Assembly: GCA_021785095.1 (NCBI GenBank)
Contig: JAJYGM010000114.1
Span: 1-7,301, forward strand
Direction of reading: 5' to 3'
DNA: 7,301 bases
From: Actinomycetes bacterium
Lineage (GTDB): Bacteria; Actinomycetota; Acidimicrobiia; Acidimicrobiales; Bog-793
Shown: positions 1-6,786 of the stretch, in pieces
Numbering within the stretch: the stretch's first letter is position 1
How the letters are laid out: every line of letters begins with the position of its first letter
Notes under the pieces: generated by a model
Seen by the model: the letters and a program-made list of their open reading frames with translations, nothing else
The model's database searches: none
What the model was told of the DNA's origin: nothing
Translations under genes and position numbers: made by a program

Positions 1-93
1 AAGACCGCCGTGGCGCTGCTGTCCGGGTACCTGCCCAAGACCACAGGCGAGATGATCCATGTCGATGGCGGCTTCCACGCCACGGGAGCCTGA
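1..93 (+). CDS. fabI: Enoyl-ACP reductase (FabI-like), C-terminal 30 residues
   Basis: Only the last 30 codons and a TGA stop are present; the gene begins outside the window. The visible tail contains TTGEMIHVDGGFHATGA, the end of the classical short-chain dehydrogenase fold as seen in NADH-dependent enoyl-ACP reductases (FabI/InhA group), where a T-T-G-E/D, I/V-x-x-D-G-G motif closes the Rossmann domain. FabI reduces the trans-2-enoyl-ACP in the last step of each fatty-acid elongation cycle in the cytoplasm. The catalytic Tyr/Lys region is not in view, so another short-chain dehydrogenase cannot be excluded. It runs convergently towards the chelatase gene and has no evident link to cobalamin synthesis. 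Confidence 0.7.
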   Translation, partial: KTAVALLSGYLPKTTGEMIHVDGGFHATGA

Positions 94-150
94 GGAGCTC
101 CGGGGCCTCTCCCACCTCTCCGCGCGCGGGCACGCGCAGGCACGGCACAT

Positions 151-168
151 CTGTGACACCTGTGACAC
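151..168. repeat. Perfect 9-base tandem duplication in the convergent gap
   Basis: CTGTGACAC occurs twice back to back (151-159 and 160-168) in the 89-base gap between the fabI stop and the chelatase stop. The gap also has two short palindromes, GGAGCTCC at 94-101 and CCGCGCGCGG at 120-129. No hairpin followed by a T-run is visible for either converging gene, so I cannot point to a convincing terminator here. Replication slippage could explain the duplication. Confidence 0.6.
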
Positions 169-182
169 CCGGCACGAGATGC

Positions 183-1925
183 TCAGGCCTCGCGGTGGAT
201 CTCGACGAGGAGCGCACGTACGGCCTGGTCGATCCCCTCGCTCGTCGCCGCCGCAAGGCGCAGGTACCGAGCACCCATGCGCTCGGCGATCGCCTCGGCG
301 AGGCGCAGGGGCATCGTGCCTGACTCGACGTCTACGACGAGCGCGCTGATCCCGGCGCTGGCAACCCGATCTGCCGCGGCCATGGCAGCCGCGAGCGGAT
401 CCAACCCGCCGGGCGCAGACGTCGCGCGTCCATCCGAGATCACAACGAGCACAGGTGAGAAACCCCTCGTGCTCGGCGCCAGGCAGACCTGAAGAGAGCG
501 GCTGATCGCCTCGGCAAGAGGGGTAGGTCCCCCGATCGGCATGGTGGCCAGCCTGGATCTGGCAACCTCGATGCTCGCCGTCGGTCTGAGGAGCAGCTGT
601 GCGCCGGCGCCGCTGAAGCTCACGACCGCGACCCTGTCGCGGCGCTGGTAGGCGTCGGTGAGCAGCCGCAGCACGGCACCGCGGGCCGCGCCGGCCCTCT
701 CCTCGGCCCCTGTCGAGCCTGACGCGTCGACGCAGAGAACCACGAGGTGGCACAGCCGTCTCTCCTCGACCACCTCCTGCAGGTCGGACACCTCGACGAG
801 CCCACCGCCGCTGCTCGCTTCTCTGCTGCGCTCGCCCGCGGCCGGATGGGAGCTCCTGCGGGCCGACGCCACCGGCTCCATGGAGACGAGAGCCATGCGG
901 GCAGCGCTTTCCCCGACAGGCCCGGCCGAGGTCGGCACTCTCCCGCCGCTCGGAGCATGCTCTGTCGCGAGATGGCGTGCTCGCGTCAGCCGACCAGAGT
1001 GCTCGCGCACCGCGAGCTCGAGCGCGGCATCGACTTCGGAGCGCGAGATTCCGCGCGCCTCCAGCGGACCACTACGGCGCCGGTGACCGAGCGCGAAACC
1101 CGCGACCCTCGCGACGTCATCCACCGAGGCTTCGCGTCGTCCCTCGAGACCGGCAAGGGCCGCCGCCGCGTGGCACAACGACAGGTCGCCTCGCAACCCG
1201 CTCGCGCTCAAGCCCACCGCGAGGCGGACGGCAACATCGACGATCGGATCTGGCACGCACGCCGGCCGGCATGCCGCTAGGCGCGCGGCGAGAGCTCTCG
1301 TCTCGGCCGCGTAAGAGGCAACGAAGTCATGCGGATCGGCATCATAGGCAAGCCTGCGCCGCACCGCCTCCCCCCTGGCGAGTGGCTCCGCGGGCGGCGC
1401 GACCTCCACCGCGAGGCCAAAGCGGTCCAGCAGGTGTGGTCTCAGCTCCCCCTCTGCCGGGTCCATCGATCCGATAAGGAAGACGCCCGCCGAGTGCCGG
1501 TCCCCGCCGCCACCGTGCCCAGCCCAGCTTGCCTCCGAGACCGCGGCGTCGAAAGCTTCCTCGACGAGGTTGTCCGGCAGCAGGTTGACGCCATCTAGAC
1601 AGCAGACTCCCCGTCCTTTAGCCGAGCCAAGCCCCGGGGGGCGGCGCGGCTCGCCGTCTTGACGAACTGCCGGCAGGTCGGCGGTTCCCACGACGCGATG
1701 GCTGACCGTACGAGCTGAACGAGCCTCGGGCGGCGGCAGCGGACCTCCCGTCATCGCTTCGGCCAACCCGCGGGCAAGGGTCGTCTTGGCAGAGCCATTC
1801 TCACCCCAAAGCAGCACGCCACCGAGGCGGGGCTCGATCGCCCCGAGCATGAGCGCAAGCTTCACGTCGTCCTGGCCCACCACGGCCACGAAGGGAAACC
1901 CCACCGCTCCCGCCGTTTTGCTCAC
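183..1925 (-). CDS. Fused AAA+/VWA metal-chelatase subunit (ChlI/ChlD-type, putative cobaltochelatase)
   Basis: A 580-residue protein with an N-terminal ChlI/BchI-like AAA+ ATPase domain (about 10-285) and a C-terminal von Willebrand A domain (about 390-580), joined by a Ser/Ala/Gly-rich linker (about 310-380). Such subunits use ATP to drive metal insertion by a large CobN/ChlH-type subunit. In this context cobalt insertion into the corrin ring is likely, but the large subunit is not in the window. Walker A is GENGSAKT (41-48). Walker B is CLDGVNLL (109-116), with Gly112 where the catalytic Glu normally sits. Sensor 1 reads GSMDP (152-156), with Asp where Asn is usual. The arginine-containing LRPHLLDRF (161-169) is kept. 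The VWA metal site looks intact: DASGS (400-404), Thr468, and Asp498 in SDGR. I chose the GTG at 1925 because GGGAGGAGG lies 4-7 bases upstream and homology begins at once. An ATG at 2000 in frame has no ribosome site. Last gene of the cobalamin block. Confidence 0.85.
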   Translation of the reverse strand: MSKTAGAVGFPFVAVVGQDDVKLALMLGAIEPRLGGVLLWGENGSAKTTLARGLAEAMTGGPLPPPEARSARTVSHRVVGTADLPAVRQDGEPRRPPGLGSAKGRGVCCLDGVNLLPDNLVEEAFDAAVSEASWAGHGGGGDRHSAGVFLIGSMDPAEGELRPHLLDRFGLAVEVAPPAEPLARGEAVRRRLAYDADPHDFVASYAAETRALAARLAACRPACVPDPIVDVAVRLAVGLSASGLRGDLSLCHAAAALAGLEGRREASVDDVARVAGFALGHRRRSGPLEARGISRSEVDAALELAVREHSGRLTRARHLATEHAPSGGRVPTSAGPVGESAARMALVSMEPVASARRSSHPAAGERSREASSGGGLVEVSDLQEVVEERRLCHLVVLCVDASGSTGAEERAGAARGAVLRLLTDAYQRRDRVAVVSFSGAGAQLLLRPTASIEVARSRLATMPIGGPTPLAEAISRSLQVCLAPSTRGFSPVLVVISDGRATSAPGGLDPLAAAMAAADRVASAGISALVVDVESGTMPLRLAEAIAERMGARYLRLAAATSEGIDQAVRALLVEIHREA

Positions 1926-2045
1926 CGGTCCTCCTCCCACCCCTTCCCTTTGAGCACAGCCTGGCGCAGTGCCGGAAAGGCACCCCCTGAAGCGTCTCAC
2001 ATCCCACGCTCGCCTGCGTCGCCGGGCCTCGCTCAGGTAAAGGAC

Positions 2046-2065
2046 GGCGCGGATCGAAGCGCGCC
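2046..2065 (-). terminator. Possible weak terminator hairpin after the cobQ fusion
   Basis: GGCGCG and CGCGCC form a perfect 6-base-pair, all-GC stem around an 8-base loop, starting 11 bases beyond the stop codon at 2076. On the - strand it is followed only by GTCCTTTACC, so the T-run is short. It could reduce read-through into the chelatase gene, or it could be a chance GC hairpin. The 150-base gap 1926-2075 also contains GTGCC-GGAAA-GGCAC (1969-1983) and the palindrome TGACGTCA (2071-2078) over the stop codon. I see no convincing promoter for the chelatase gene in the gap. Confidence 0.3.
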
Positions 2066-2075
2066 GGAAATGACG

Positions 2076-4640
2076 TCACCGTGCGGCATGCCGTTTTGCA
2101 GCTGCGATGAGCTTCACGATCTCCTCGACGTCGAGATGAGCCTCGAGCAGGTCGGCCATACGGTCGATCTGGGCCTCGCGGGCCAGGGAGAATCGAGCCC
2201 CGCTCGCCTGCCAGCGCTTGGCGCGGCGCGCGGCGACCTTGGCAAGAAAGGCTTGACGGAACCCGTCAGACTCGAACAGACCATGCAGGCTCGTGCCGAC
2301 AATGCGGCCCCCATCGACAACGACACCCTCGGCGCCGGAGCCGAAGGCGTCGTCGAGCTCGGCGAACGGCTGGGTGCCCGGACCGGGTCGGGGCCGACCC
2401 TGGCGGATCTCATATCCGGTGACCTCCTCGCCCAAGGCCCGGCCCCGCCGCTGGCGCGTGAGCTTGCCAGACTCGAACTCGGTGCTTAGCGGTAGGACCC
2501 CGAGAGCTTCGACCCGACCCAGCGTCGACTCGACTCCATCGACGATCTCCTCGCCGAGCATCTGGTAGCCGGCACACACGCCCAGGATCGTCGGACCCGC
2601 GGGATTGGCAGCCAACCTTGACAGCCCGGTCGCCAGACCCGACTCGCGCAGCCATGCAAGGTCGGCGACTGTGGTCTTCGACCCGGGAAGCACCAGCAGA
2701 TCCGGGTCGCCAAGCTCGGCGCTCGACCTCACGAGACGGAGCGTCACGAATGGCTCGATCGAGAGACCGTCGAGATCGGTGAAATTCGAGATGTGGGGTA
2801 GAGCGATGACCGCGACGTCGAGAGTTTCGTTCCCGGACTCGCGCATGTCCGGCCCCCAGTCCTCGCGCCGGCTGCGGGCACCTCGCACCACCGCGCCGAG
2901 CCCGAGCGAGTCCTCGGCGTCAAGGGCGAGGTTGTCGAGAAACGGGAGCACTCCGAGTGTCGGCACCCCCGTGCGGCGCTCGAGCTCCTCCAGGCCCGGC
3001 GTGAGCAGCGACGCGTCCCCACGAAACTTGTTGATCACAAAGCCGCCGATCGGCGCCGCCAGCTCGTCGCTCAGAACCGTCATCGTTCCATAGAGCGCGG
3101 CGAACACGCCGCCGCGCTCGATATCTCCTACGAGCAGCGCCTTCATGCCGGTGGTGACAGCGAGCCACAGGTTCGTGAGATCCCCGCTCAATAGGTTGAT
3201 CTCGGCTGGACTGCCGGCGCCCTCGCAGATGACGACGTCGAAACGGTTCCGAAGATCGGCGTAGGCCTCGAGAACGACCGGGGTCAGTACGTCTCGCTTC
3301 AACTTCTCATAGCTCGCGGCGTCCAGCTCGGCGATCGGCTGCCCCATCACGACCACCTGGCTGTGCCGCTCTCCGGTTGGCTTAAGAAGTATCGGGTTCA
3401 TCACGACCTCCGGCACGATGCCGGCTGCGATTGCCTGGATTCCCTGAGCTCGGCCGATCTCGTGACCAGAAGGTGTCGCGAAGGAATTGAGCGACATGTT
3501 CTGCGCTTTGAAGGGCGCCACCCGCACGCCGCGGCGAGCCAGCAGCCGGCAGAGACCGGTCACTATCTGGCTCTTGCCCGCGTCGCTCGCTGTCCCGCAG
3601 ACAAGCAGTGCTCCCCTGAGCCGGCCCCCGCCCGTATCGGGGACAGCCGGCACCTCATGATCCCGCCTGGAGCCCTGTCTCGGGTGGAGCTGGCCGGTCG
3701 AGCCGACCGCGAGCTGACGGGTCGAGCCCGCCTCGAGGGCGACTCGAAGGCGCTCGATTCCATCCTCCGACGGCACGGCGATCCTCGCGACACCTGGCAT
3801 CCCAAAGCTCGCGCAGTCGCGCACGACTATGCCTGTTCGCGCCAGCCGATCCCGCAGGCCCGCCGCGCCTCGCACCAGCACGAAGCTTGCATCCGAGGGC
3901 TCGGGCTGCAAGCCGGCATCCTCCAGCACGCCGAGGAGATCGGCCCTAAGGGCGGCAATCCGTTTCGCCCACGCAGGCAGATCGGCCATCTCCAACAGGC
4001 GAGGTATTGCCGCGAGGGCCAGGCCACCCACCGACCACCGCGGCTGACGGGCGGCAAGTCTGGCCACGAGGTCTGCGCTCTCGCTGAGCACATAGCCGAT
4101 CCGCAGGCCCGGGCACGCGAACACCTTTGTCAGCGACCCGATGACGACTGCCCCAGATCTCGCGTCGCCCCGCGTCCACTCGCCGGTGGCAAGTGGATAG
4201 AAGGCCTCGTCCCACACCGCTGCGCGCTCGCCCGGGGGTGCCAGGAGGCCGGTCGGGTTGTGGGGATTGGACCGCCACCGCGGTGCATTCGGAGATACCT
4301 CGACCAGGTGGCGACGGTAGAGGGAGAACTCCGGATCCTCGACCGAGCCTCTCGCGAGCTCGGCGCCAAGCAGCGCTATCGCCTCGGCGCCCCCGTTGGT
4401 GAGAAGGACATTCTCTGGTCCCATGCCTACTACCTGGGCAAGTGCCGCGGTGGCGACGGTCGCGTCGGGGTAGCGCCGGATCGAGTCGAGACCCGCGGCG
4501 ACGGCGAAGCGGACATCGGGTGCGACAGGGTTGAGAGATGTCGCAAGATCAAGGACGTCGCCTTCCCTCAGGCGGAGCGCAGCCGCCACTCTCGCGGCAT
4601 CGTCGCCGTGCGGCCCAGGTGGAGGCACTCGATACTCCAT
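2076..4640 (-). CDS. cobQ: Fusion: L-threonine-O-3-phosphate decarboxylase-like aminotransferase + cobyric acid synthase CobQ
   Basis: One uninterrupted 854-residue frame. Residues about 1-303 are a compact fold-type I PLP enzyme of the CobD (Salmonella)/HisC family: NPHNPTG at 125-131, Asp144, PLP lysine Lys172 in SLTK, GLRIGY at 178-183 and Arg286 near the end. By context it should decarboxylate L-threonine phosphate to (R)-1-aminopropan-2-yl phosphate. Residues about 340-854 are CobQ, the glutamine-dependent amidase making adenosylcobyric acid: CGTASDAGKS P-loop (348-357), FKAQNMSLNS (377-386), CEGAGSPAEINL (472-483), a triad-type glutamine amidotransferase domain with LPGSKTT (651-657), nucleophile Cys689 in GVCAGYQ, and His786 in SLHGLFE. 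Residues 304-340 form a Gly/Arg/Pro-rich linker. The ATG at 4640 shares its A with the cbiB stop (TGATG), which favours coupled translation. A GTG at 3653 (Val330) could start CobQ alone, but has no strong ribosome site, and no stop separates the halves. Confidence 0.88.
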   Translation of the reverse strand: MEYRVPPPGPHGDDAARVAAALRLREGDVLDLATSLNPVAPDVRFAVAAGLDSIRRYPDATVATAALAQVVGMGPENVLLTNGGAEAIALLGAELARGSVEDPEFSLYRRHLVEVSPNAPRWRSNPHNPTGLLAPPGERAAVWDEAFYPLATGEWTRGDARSGAVVIGSLTKVFACPGLRIGYVLSESADLVARLAARQPRWSVGGLALAAIPRLLEMADLPAWAKRIAALRADLLGVLEDAGLQPEPSDASFVLVRGAAGLRDRLARTGIVVRDCASFGMPGVARIAVPSEDGIERLRVALEAGSTRQLAVGSTGQLHPRQGSRRDHEVPAVPDTGGGRLRGALLVCGTASDAGKSQIVTGLCRLLARRGVRVAPFKAQNMSLNSFATPSGHEIGRAQGIQAIAAGIVPEVVMNPILLKPTGERHSQVVVMGQPIAELDAASYEKLKRDVLTPVVLEAYADLRNRFDVVICEGAGSPAEINLLSGDLTNLWLAVTTGMKALLVGDIERGGVFAALYGTMTVLSDELAAPIGGFVINKFRGDASLLTPGLEELERRTGVPTLGVLPFLDNLALDAEDSLGLGAVVRGARSRREDWGPDMRESGNETLDVAVIALPHISNFTDLDGLSIEPFVTLRLVRSSAELGDPDLLVLPGSKTTVADLAWLRESGLATGLSRLAANPAGPTILGVCAGYQMLGEEIVDGVESTLGRVEALGVLPLSTEFESGKLTRQRRGRALGEEVTGYEIRQGRPRPGPGTQPFAELDDAFGSGAEGVVVDGGRIVGTSLHGLFESDGFRQAFLAKVAARRAKRWQASGARFSLAREAQIDRMADLLEAHLDVEEIVKLIAAAKRHAAR
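3688..3735 (-). repeat. 24-base imperfect tandem repeat encoding the linker of the fusion
   Basis: Two adjacent 24-base units (3688-3711 and 3712-3735) each begin AGCTG on the + strand and share GGTCGAGCC. Because 24 is a multiple of three, the frame is kept, and the protein shows the echo GSTRQLAV / GSTGQLHP at residues 305-320. The repeat sits exactly between the end of the aminotransferase domain and the start of CobQ, so it looks like slippage within a spacer that is free to change. Confidence 0.7.
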
Positions 4641-5683
4641 CACCGACTCGTCCTGCCGTGGCGTGGCGCGATGTCCTTCTGGCCGCGCGCGCTCTTGAGG
4701 CCATCGATGGTCGGGGACCCGGGCCGGCACCGCGGACGAGCACGCCTGCGCGCGCCCTTCGCGCACACCGCTGCCGTAAAGAGAAGGCCGAAGAGGAGTG
4801 CCGTGACCTGGCGGGAGCACGCAACTGCAGCCGCGATGTCACCGGGCTCAGGAGCTCTGCCAGGAAGGGAGCCGAGCAAGGGACGTTCCTCGACCTCGCC
4901 TCGGTAGGAGTTGCGTCCGCCGAGCTGCACCCCGAGCGACACGGCAAAGGCTGCTTCGGCGACCCCGGCGTTGGGCGACGGGTGCGCGCGCGCCTGCCGA
5001 CGGACCGCGCGCCAGATGTCAGCTGCGACGCGGGGCCTCACCGCGCCAACAAGCACCGCAGTCACCCTGGCGGGCACCAGGTTCGCAACATCGTCGAGGC
5101 GCGCCGCCGCCCAGCCGAAGCGCGCGTAGTGCGCGTCCCGGTATCCCACCATCGAGTCGAGCGTGTTGACGGCGCGGTAGCCAAACGCCCCGGCAGCGCC
5201 GAAGGCCGCGGCAAAGAGCGCCGGCGCAACAATGGCATCGACCGTGTTCTCGGCCACTGACTCGACGACAGCTCGCGCTATCTCAGTCGCGCTGAGCTCC
5301 GCTGGGTCCCGCCCTACGAGCGCCGGCAGCAACTCGCGCGCTCGGGCGAGATCGCCAAGCACAAGTGCTTCGTGCACCGAAGCCGCCGCGTCCCAAAGTC
5401 CACGCCCCGCGATGCTGACGTACCCGGCAGCAACGGGGCCACCGCCGACACGGTCGAGGGCACGGCCCGCAAGCGTGGCCGCTGCGACCCCCCCGCACGC
5501 AAACGCGAGTCCCGGGAGACGGTGGTCTTGCCACACGAGACGCTCCAGCCGACTCATCGCCTTGCCAAAAAGCGCGACAGGATGGGGGTCGAGCGGCTCG
5601 TCCCCCACAATGGCATCGATCGCGAGAGCAAGAGCAGTGCTGGCCGGCCACAGGGCAGAACGACTCCTGCGGCTCCTCACCAT
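4640..5683 (-). CDS. cbiB: Adenosylcobinamide-phosphate synthase CbiB
   Basis: A 347-residue membrane protein of the CbiB/CobD (Pseudomonas naming) family, which joins (R)-1-aminopropan-2-yl phosphate to adenosylcobyric acid to give adenosylcobinamide phosphate. Family marks are GDEPLDPHPVALFGK (27-41), a loop with GRDPAEL (124-130), ESVAENTVDAIVAP (141-154), YRAVNTLDSMVGYRD (169-183), RLDDVANLVPAR (195-206) and HPSPNAGVAEAAFA (234-247). Hydrophobic stretches near 11-27, 58-75, 150-168 and 285-307 fit membrane segments. The family usually ends near its last membrane helix, at about 310-320 residues. Here a basic tail of about 40 residues (308-347, rich in Arg/Lys) follows. The ATG start overlaps the end of cobS by 7 bases and lacks a strong ribosome site, so translation is probably coupled; a GTG one codon later is an alternative. 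Its stop overlaps the ATG of the fusion gene, whose two enzymes make its substrates. Confidence 0.93.
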   Translation of the reverse strand: MVRSRRSRSALWPASTALALAIDAIVGDEPLDPHPVALFGKAMSRLERLVWQDHRLPGLAFACGGVAAATLAGRALDRVGGGPVAAGYVSIAGRGLWDAAASVHEALVLGDLARARELLPALVGRDPAELSATEIARAVVESVAENTVDAIVAPALFAAAFGAAGAFGYRAVNTLDSMVGYRDAHYARFGWAAARLDDVANLVPARVTAVLVGAVRPRVAADIWRAVRRQARAHPSPNAGVAEAAFAVSLGVQLGGRNSYRGEVEERPLLGSLPGRAPEPGDIAAAVACSRQVTALLFGLLFTAAVCAKGARRRARPRCRPGSPTIDGLKSARGQKDIAPRHGRTSR

Positions 5684-6414
5684 TTCGCTGCAGCCACGAC
5701 AAGGGCGACCGTCTCGCCCACAAGCCCCGCGGCACCCAGGACATCGCCGGTGTACCCACCAAGTCGGCGGTGCGCCAGCCAGTAGACGGCTCCTGCGCCC
5801 GCCACCTCGGCGCCAAGGACCGCCGGTCCTTCAGGCAGATGCCACGATGCGAGCGCGCCAGCCGCGACGACCAGACCAAGCAAGGAAGGAACCGAGCTGC
5901 CTCCTTGCAACAGGGAGGCCATGCCGTTGTCGCGTACGTTGCGAAGATGCGTCACAGCCAGTCCCATGATGCTCCGGCTCCCCATCCAGATTGAACCGAG
6001 AAGGATCGCTCCCGAAAAAGCCGACCCAGGTAGCGCCGAGCCAAGGGCAGCCAGGCGCAGACCGAGGAGCGCGACGGCAGTGGCAACACCGAATGCACCC
6101 GCTTGTGGCTCGGCCATCACCTGCAGCCTTCTCGTCACCTCGAGATGTGGCAGGAGGCCGTCAGCGGCGTCAATGAGACCGTCGACATGAAGAAGTCCCG
6201 TCACGGCCAGATCGGCGAGAAGAACGAGCGCGCCGGCGACAAGCGGGGGGAGCAATCGACCAAGTCCCCACCACAGGGCCCCGAGCACGCTCCCGAGCAC
6301 CGCTCCCACGACAGGAAACCACGCAACTGCTCCGGCTCGCATCTCTGGACCACCTGGCACCACGGTGAGCAAGCCGAGCGCGCTTTGTAGGCCGCCCGAA
6401 GATCGCTCAGCCAC
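5677..6414 (-). CDS. cobS: Adenosylcobinamide-GDP ribazoletransferase (cobalamin-5'-phosphate synthase) CobS
   Basis: A 245-residue integral membrane protein that transfers alpha-ribazole (phosphate) onto adenosylcobinamide-GDP, the last assembly step of the nucleotide loop. The family's acidic signature HVDGLIDAADGLL is at 76-88, with Asp78, Asp82 and Asp85 as likely metal ligands. The conserved C-terminal run GGYTGDVLGAAGLVGE is at 219-234, and several hydrophobic helices lie between (about 30-50, 58-75, 108-128, 176-190, 232-243). Start choice: the frame runs back to a TTG at 6447, but that codon has no ribosome site. The GTG at 6414 has GGGAG five bases upstream and places the protein's GLQSALGLLTVVP start where CobS proteins usually begin. 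It is the first gene after the cobalamin riboswitch and overlaps cbiB by 7 bases. Confidence 0.92.
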   Translation of the reverse strand: MAERSSGGLQSALGLLTVVPGGPEMRAGAVAWFPVVGAVLGSVLGALWWGLGRLLPPLVAGALVLLADLAVTGLLHVDGLIDAADGLLPHLEVTRRLQVMAEPQAGAFGVATAVALLGLRLAALGSALPGSAFSGAILLGSIWMGSRSIMGLAVTHLRNVRDNGMASLLQGGSSVPSLLGLVVAAGALASWHLPEGPAVLGAEVAGAGAVYWLAHRRLGGYTGDVLGAAGLVGETVALVVAAAKW

Positions 6415-6510
6415 AACAGCTCCCTGCAGGACTGAGGGGCGGTCCAAAGGAGATGTCTCTAGGTGCCGTCTCGGGCCCGCCCAAGCGCGCGCAGCCAGGA
6501 ATCGAGCCGA

Positions 6511-6537
6511 TCACCGCCTCCTGCCCATGTCGTCCAC
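6511..6537 (-). CDS. Possible 8-codon leader frame between riboswitch and cobS
   Basis: A perfect AGGAGG (6543-6548, - strand) lies five bases before a GTG at 6537, which opens an 8-codon frame (MDDMGRRR) ending in TGA at 6511. The frame is in the same phase as cobS, with no other stop between them. The spacing is ideal, but nothing else shows that it is translated. It may be a leader peptide that passes ribosomes towards cobS, the remains of an older, longer cobS N-terminus cut off by the TGA, or chance. Confidence 0.25.
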   Translation of the reverse strand: MDDMGRRR

Positions 6538-6548
6538 GCGAGCCTCCT

Positions 6549-6562
6549 CCGTCTCTCGACGG
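6549..6562 (-). promoter_or_regulatory. Hairpin abutting the leader ribosome site
   Basis: On the transcript CCGTC-GAGA-GACGG forms a 5-base-pair stem with a GNRA-type tetraloop. It starts just after the riboswitch 3' box and ends directly against AGGAGG (6543-6548). Its position suggests part of the expression platform, where switching could control access to the ribosome site. I see no U-run after it, so a transcription terminator is unlikely. Confidence 0.4.
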
Positions 6563-6567
6563 TCCGG

Positions 6568-6752
6568 CGGGCAGGTCTCCTGGCTAGCGGATCAATGCTC
6601 CCCCCTGCCTCCCCGCCCCGACGGGCCGTGGCATGTTCGAGGGTCGCTCCCCAGTCACAGTTGCGGGACAGCCCCGGACTTCCACCGGGTTCCCTACGCC
6701 GCGAAGCAGAGGCTAGCTGTTCCAGTGTCAGCGGAGCGAAGCCACCTTCTCG
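6568..6752 (-). ncRNA. Cobalamin (AdoCbl) riboswitch
   Basis: On the - strand the conserved elements of the cobalamin aptamer occur in order. These are GGTGGC (6741-6746) as the 5' arm; AGGGAACCCGGTGGAAGTCC and GGGGCTGTCCC followed by GCAACTGTGAC (all within 6654-6695); GGGGAGCGACC; a variable arm with ATGCCAC; and the 3' B12-box GCCAGGAGACCTGCC (6570-6584), whose GCC and ACC close onto the 5' arm. The ends are approximate. It lies about 150 bases upstream of the cobS start and heads the whole cobalamin block, so binding of adenosylcobalamin should turn expression down. The variable arm is G-rich (6598-6619 on the complementary strand). The expression platform appears to act on translation, since no U-run terminator is visible before cobS. 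Confidence 0.95.
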
Positions 6753-6770
6753 CGACGCTACCGGTGCCGA

Positions 6771-6786
6771 GCCCGTGTTGACGGGC
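6771..6786. promoter_or_regulatory. Perfect inverted repeat between tRNA-Cys and riboswitch
   Basis: GCCCGT-GTTG-ACGGGC is a perfect 6-base inverted repeat with a 4-base centre, located in the 54-base gap shared by the divergent tRNA-Cys gene and the riboswitch leader. It includes a TTGACG (6778-6783, + strand). A TATGGT at 6789-6794 is a possible -10 for the tRNA, but TTGACG is too close to serve as its -35. The repeat may be an operator or a hairpin at the 5' end of the riboswitch transcript. No experimental role is implied. Confidence 0.3.

Noticed and set aside
1926..2000. ATG at 2000 as start of the chelatase subunit
   Set aside because: No ribosome site is visible there and the 25 extra residues look non-coding; the GTG at 1925 has a strong GGAGG and family homology starts right after it.
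3363..4907. Long open + strand frame of 514 codons
   Set aside because: It is antisense to the aminotransferase-CobQ fusion and cbiB, shows no recognisable domain, and is expected from GC-rich codon bias of the real genes.
6415..6447. TTG at 6447 as start of cobS
   Set aside because: It lacks a Shine-Dalgarno sequence, whereas the GTG at 6414 has GGGAG at good distance and fits the usual N-terminus.
6598..6619. Possible G-quadruplex on the - strand
   Set aside because: Only three runs of three or more G are present; the stretch lies in the variable arm of the riboswitch, where GC-rich stems are normal.
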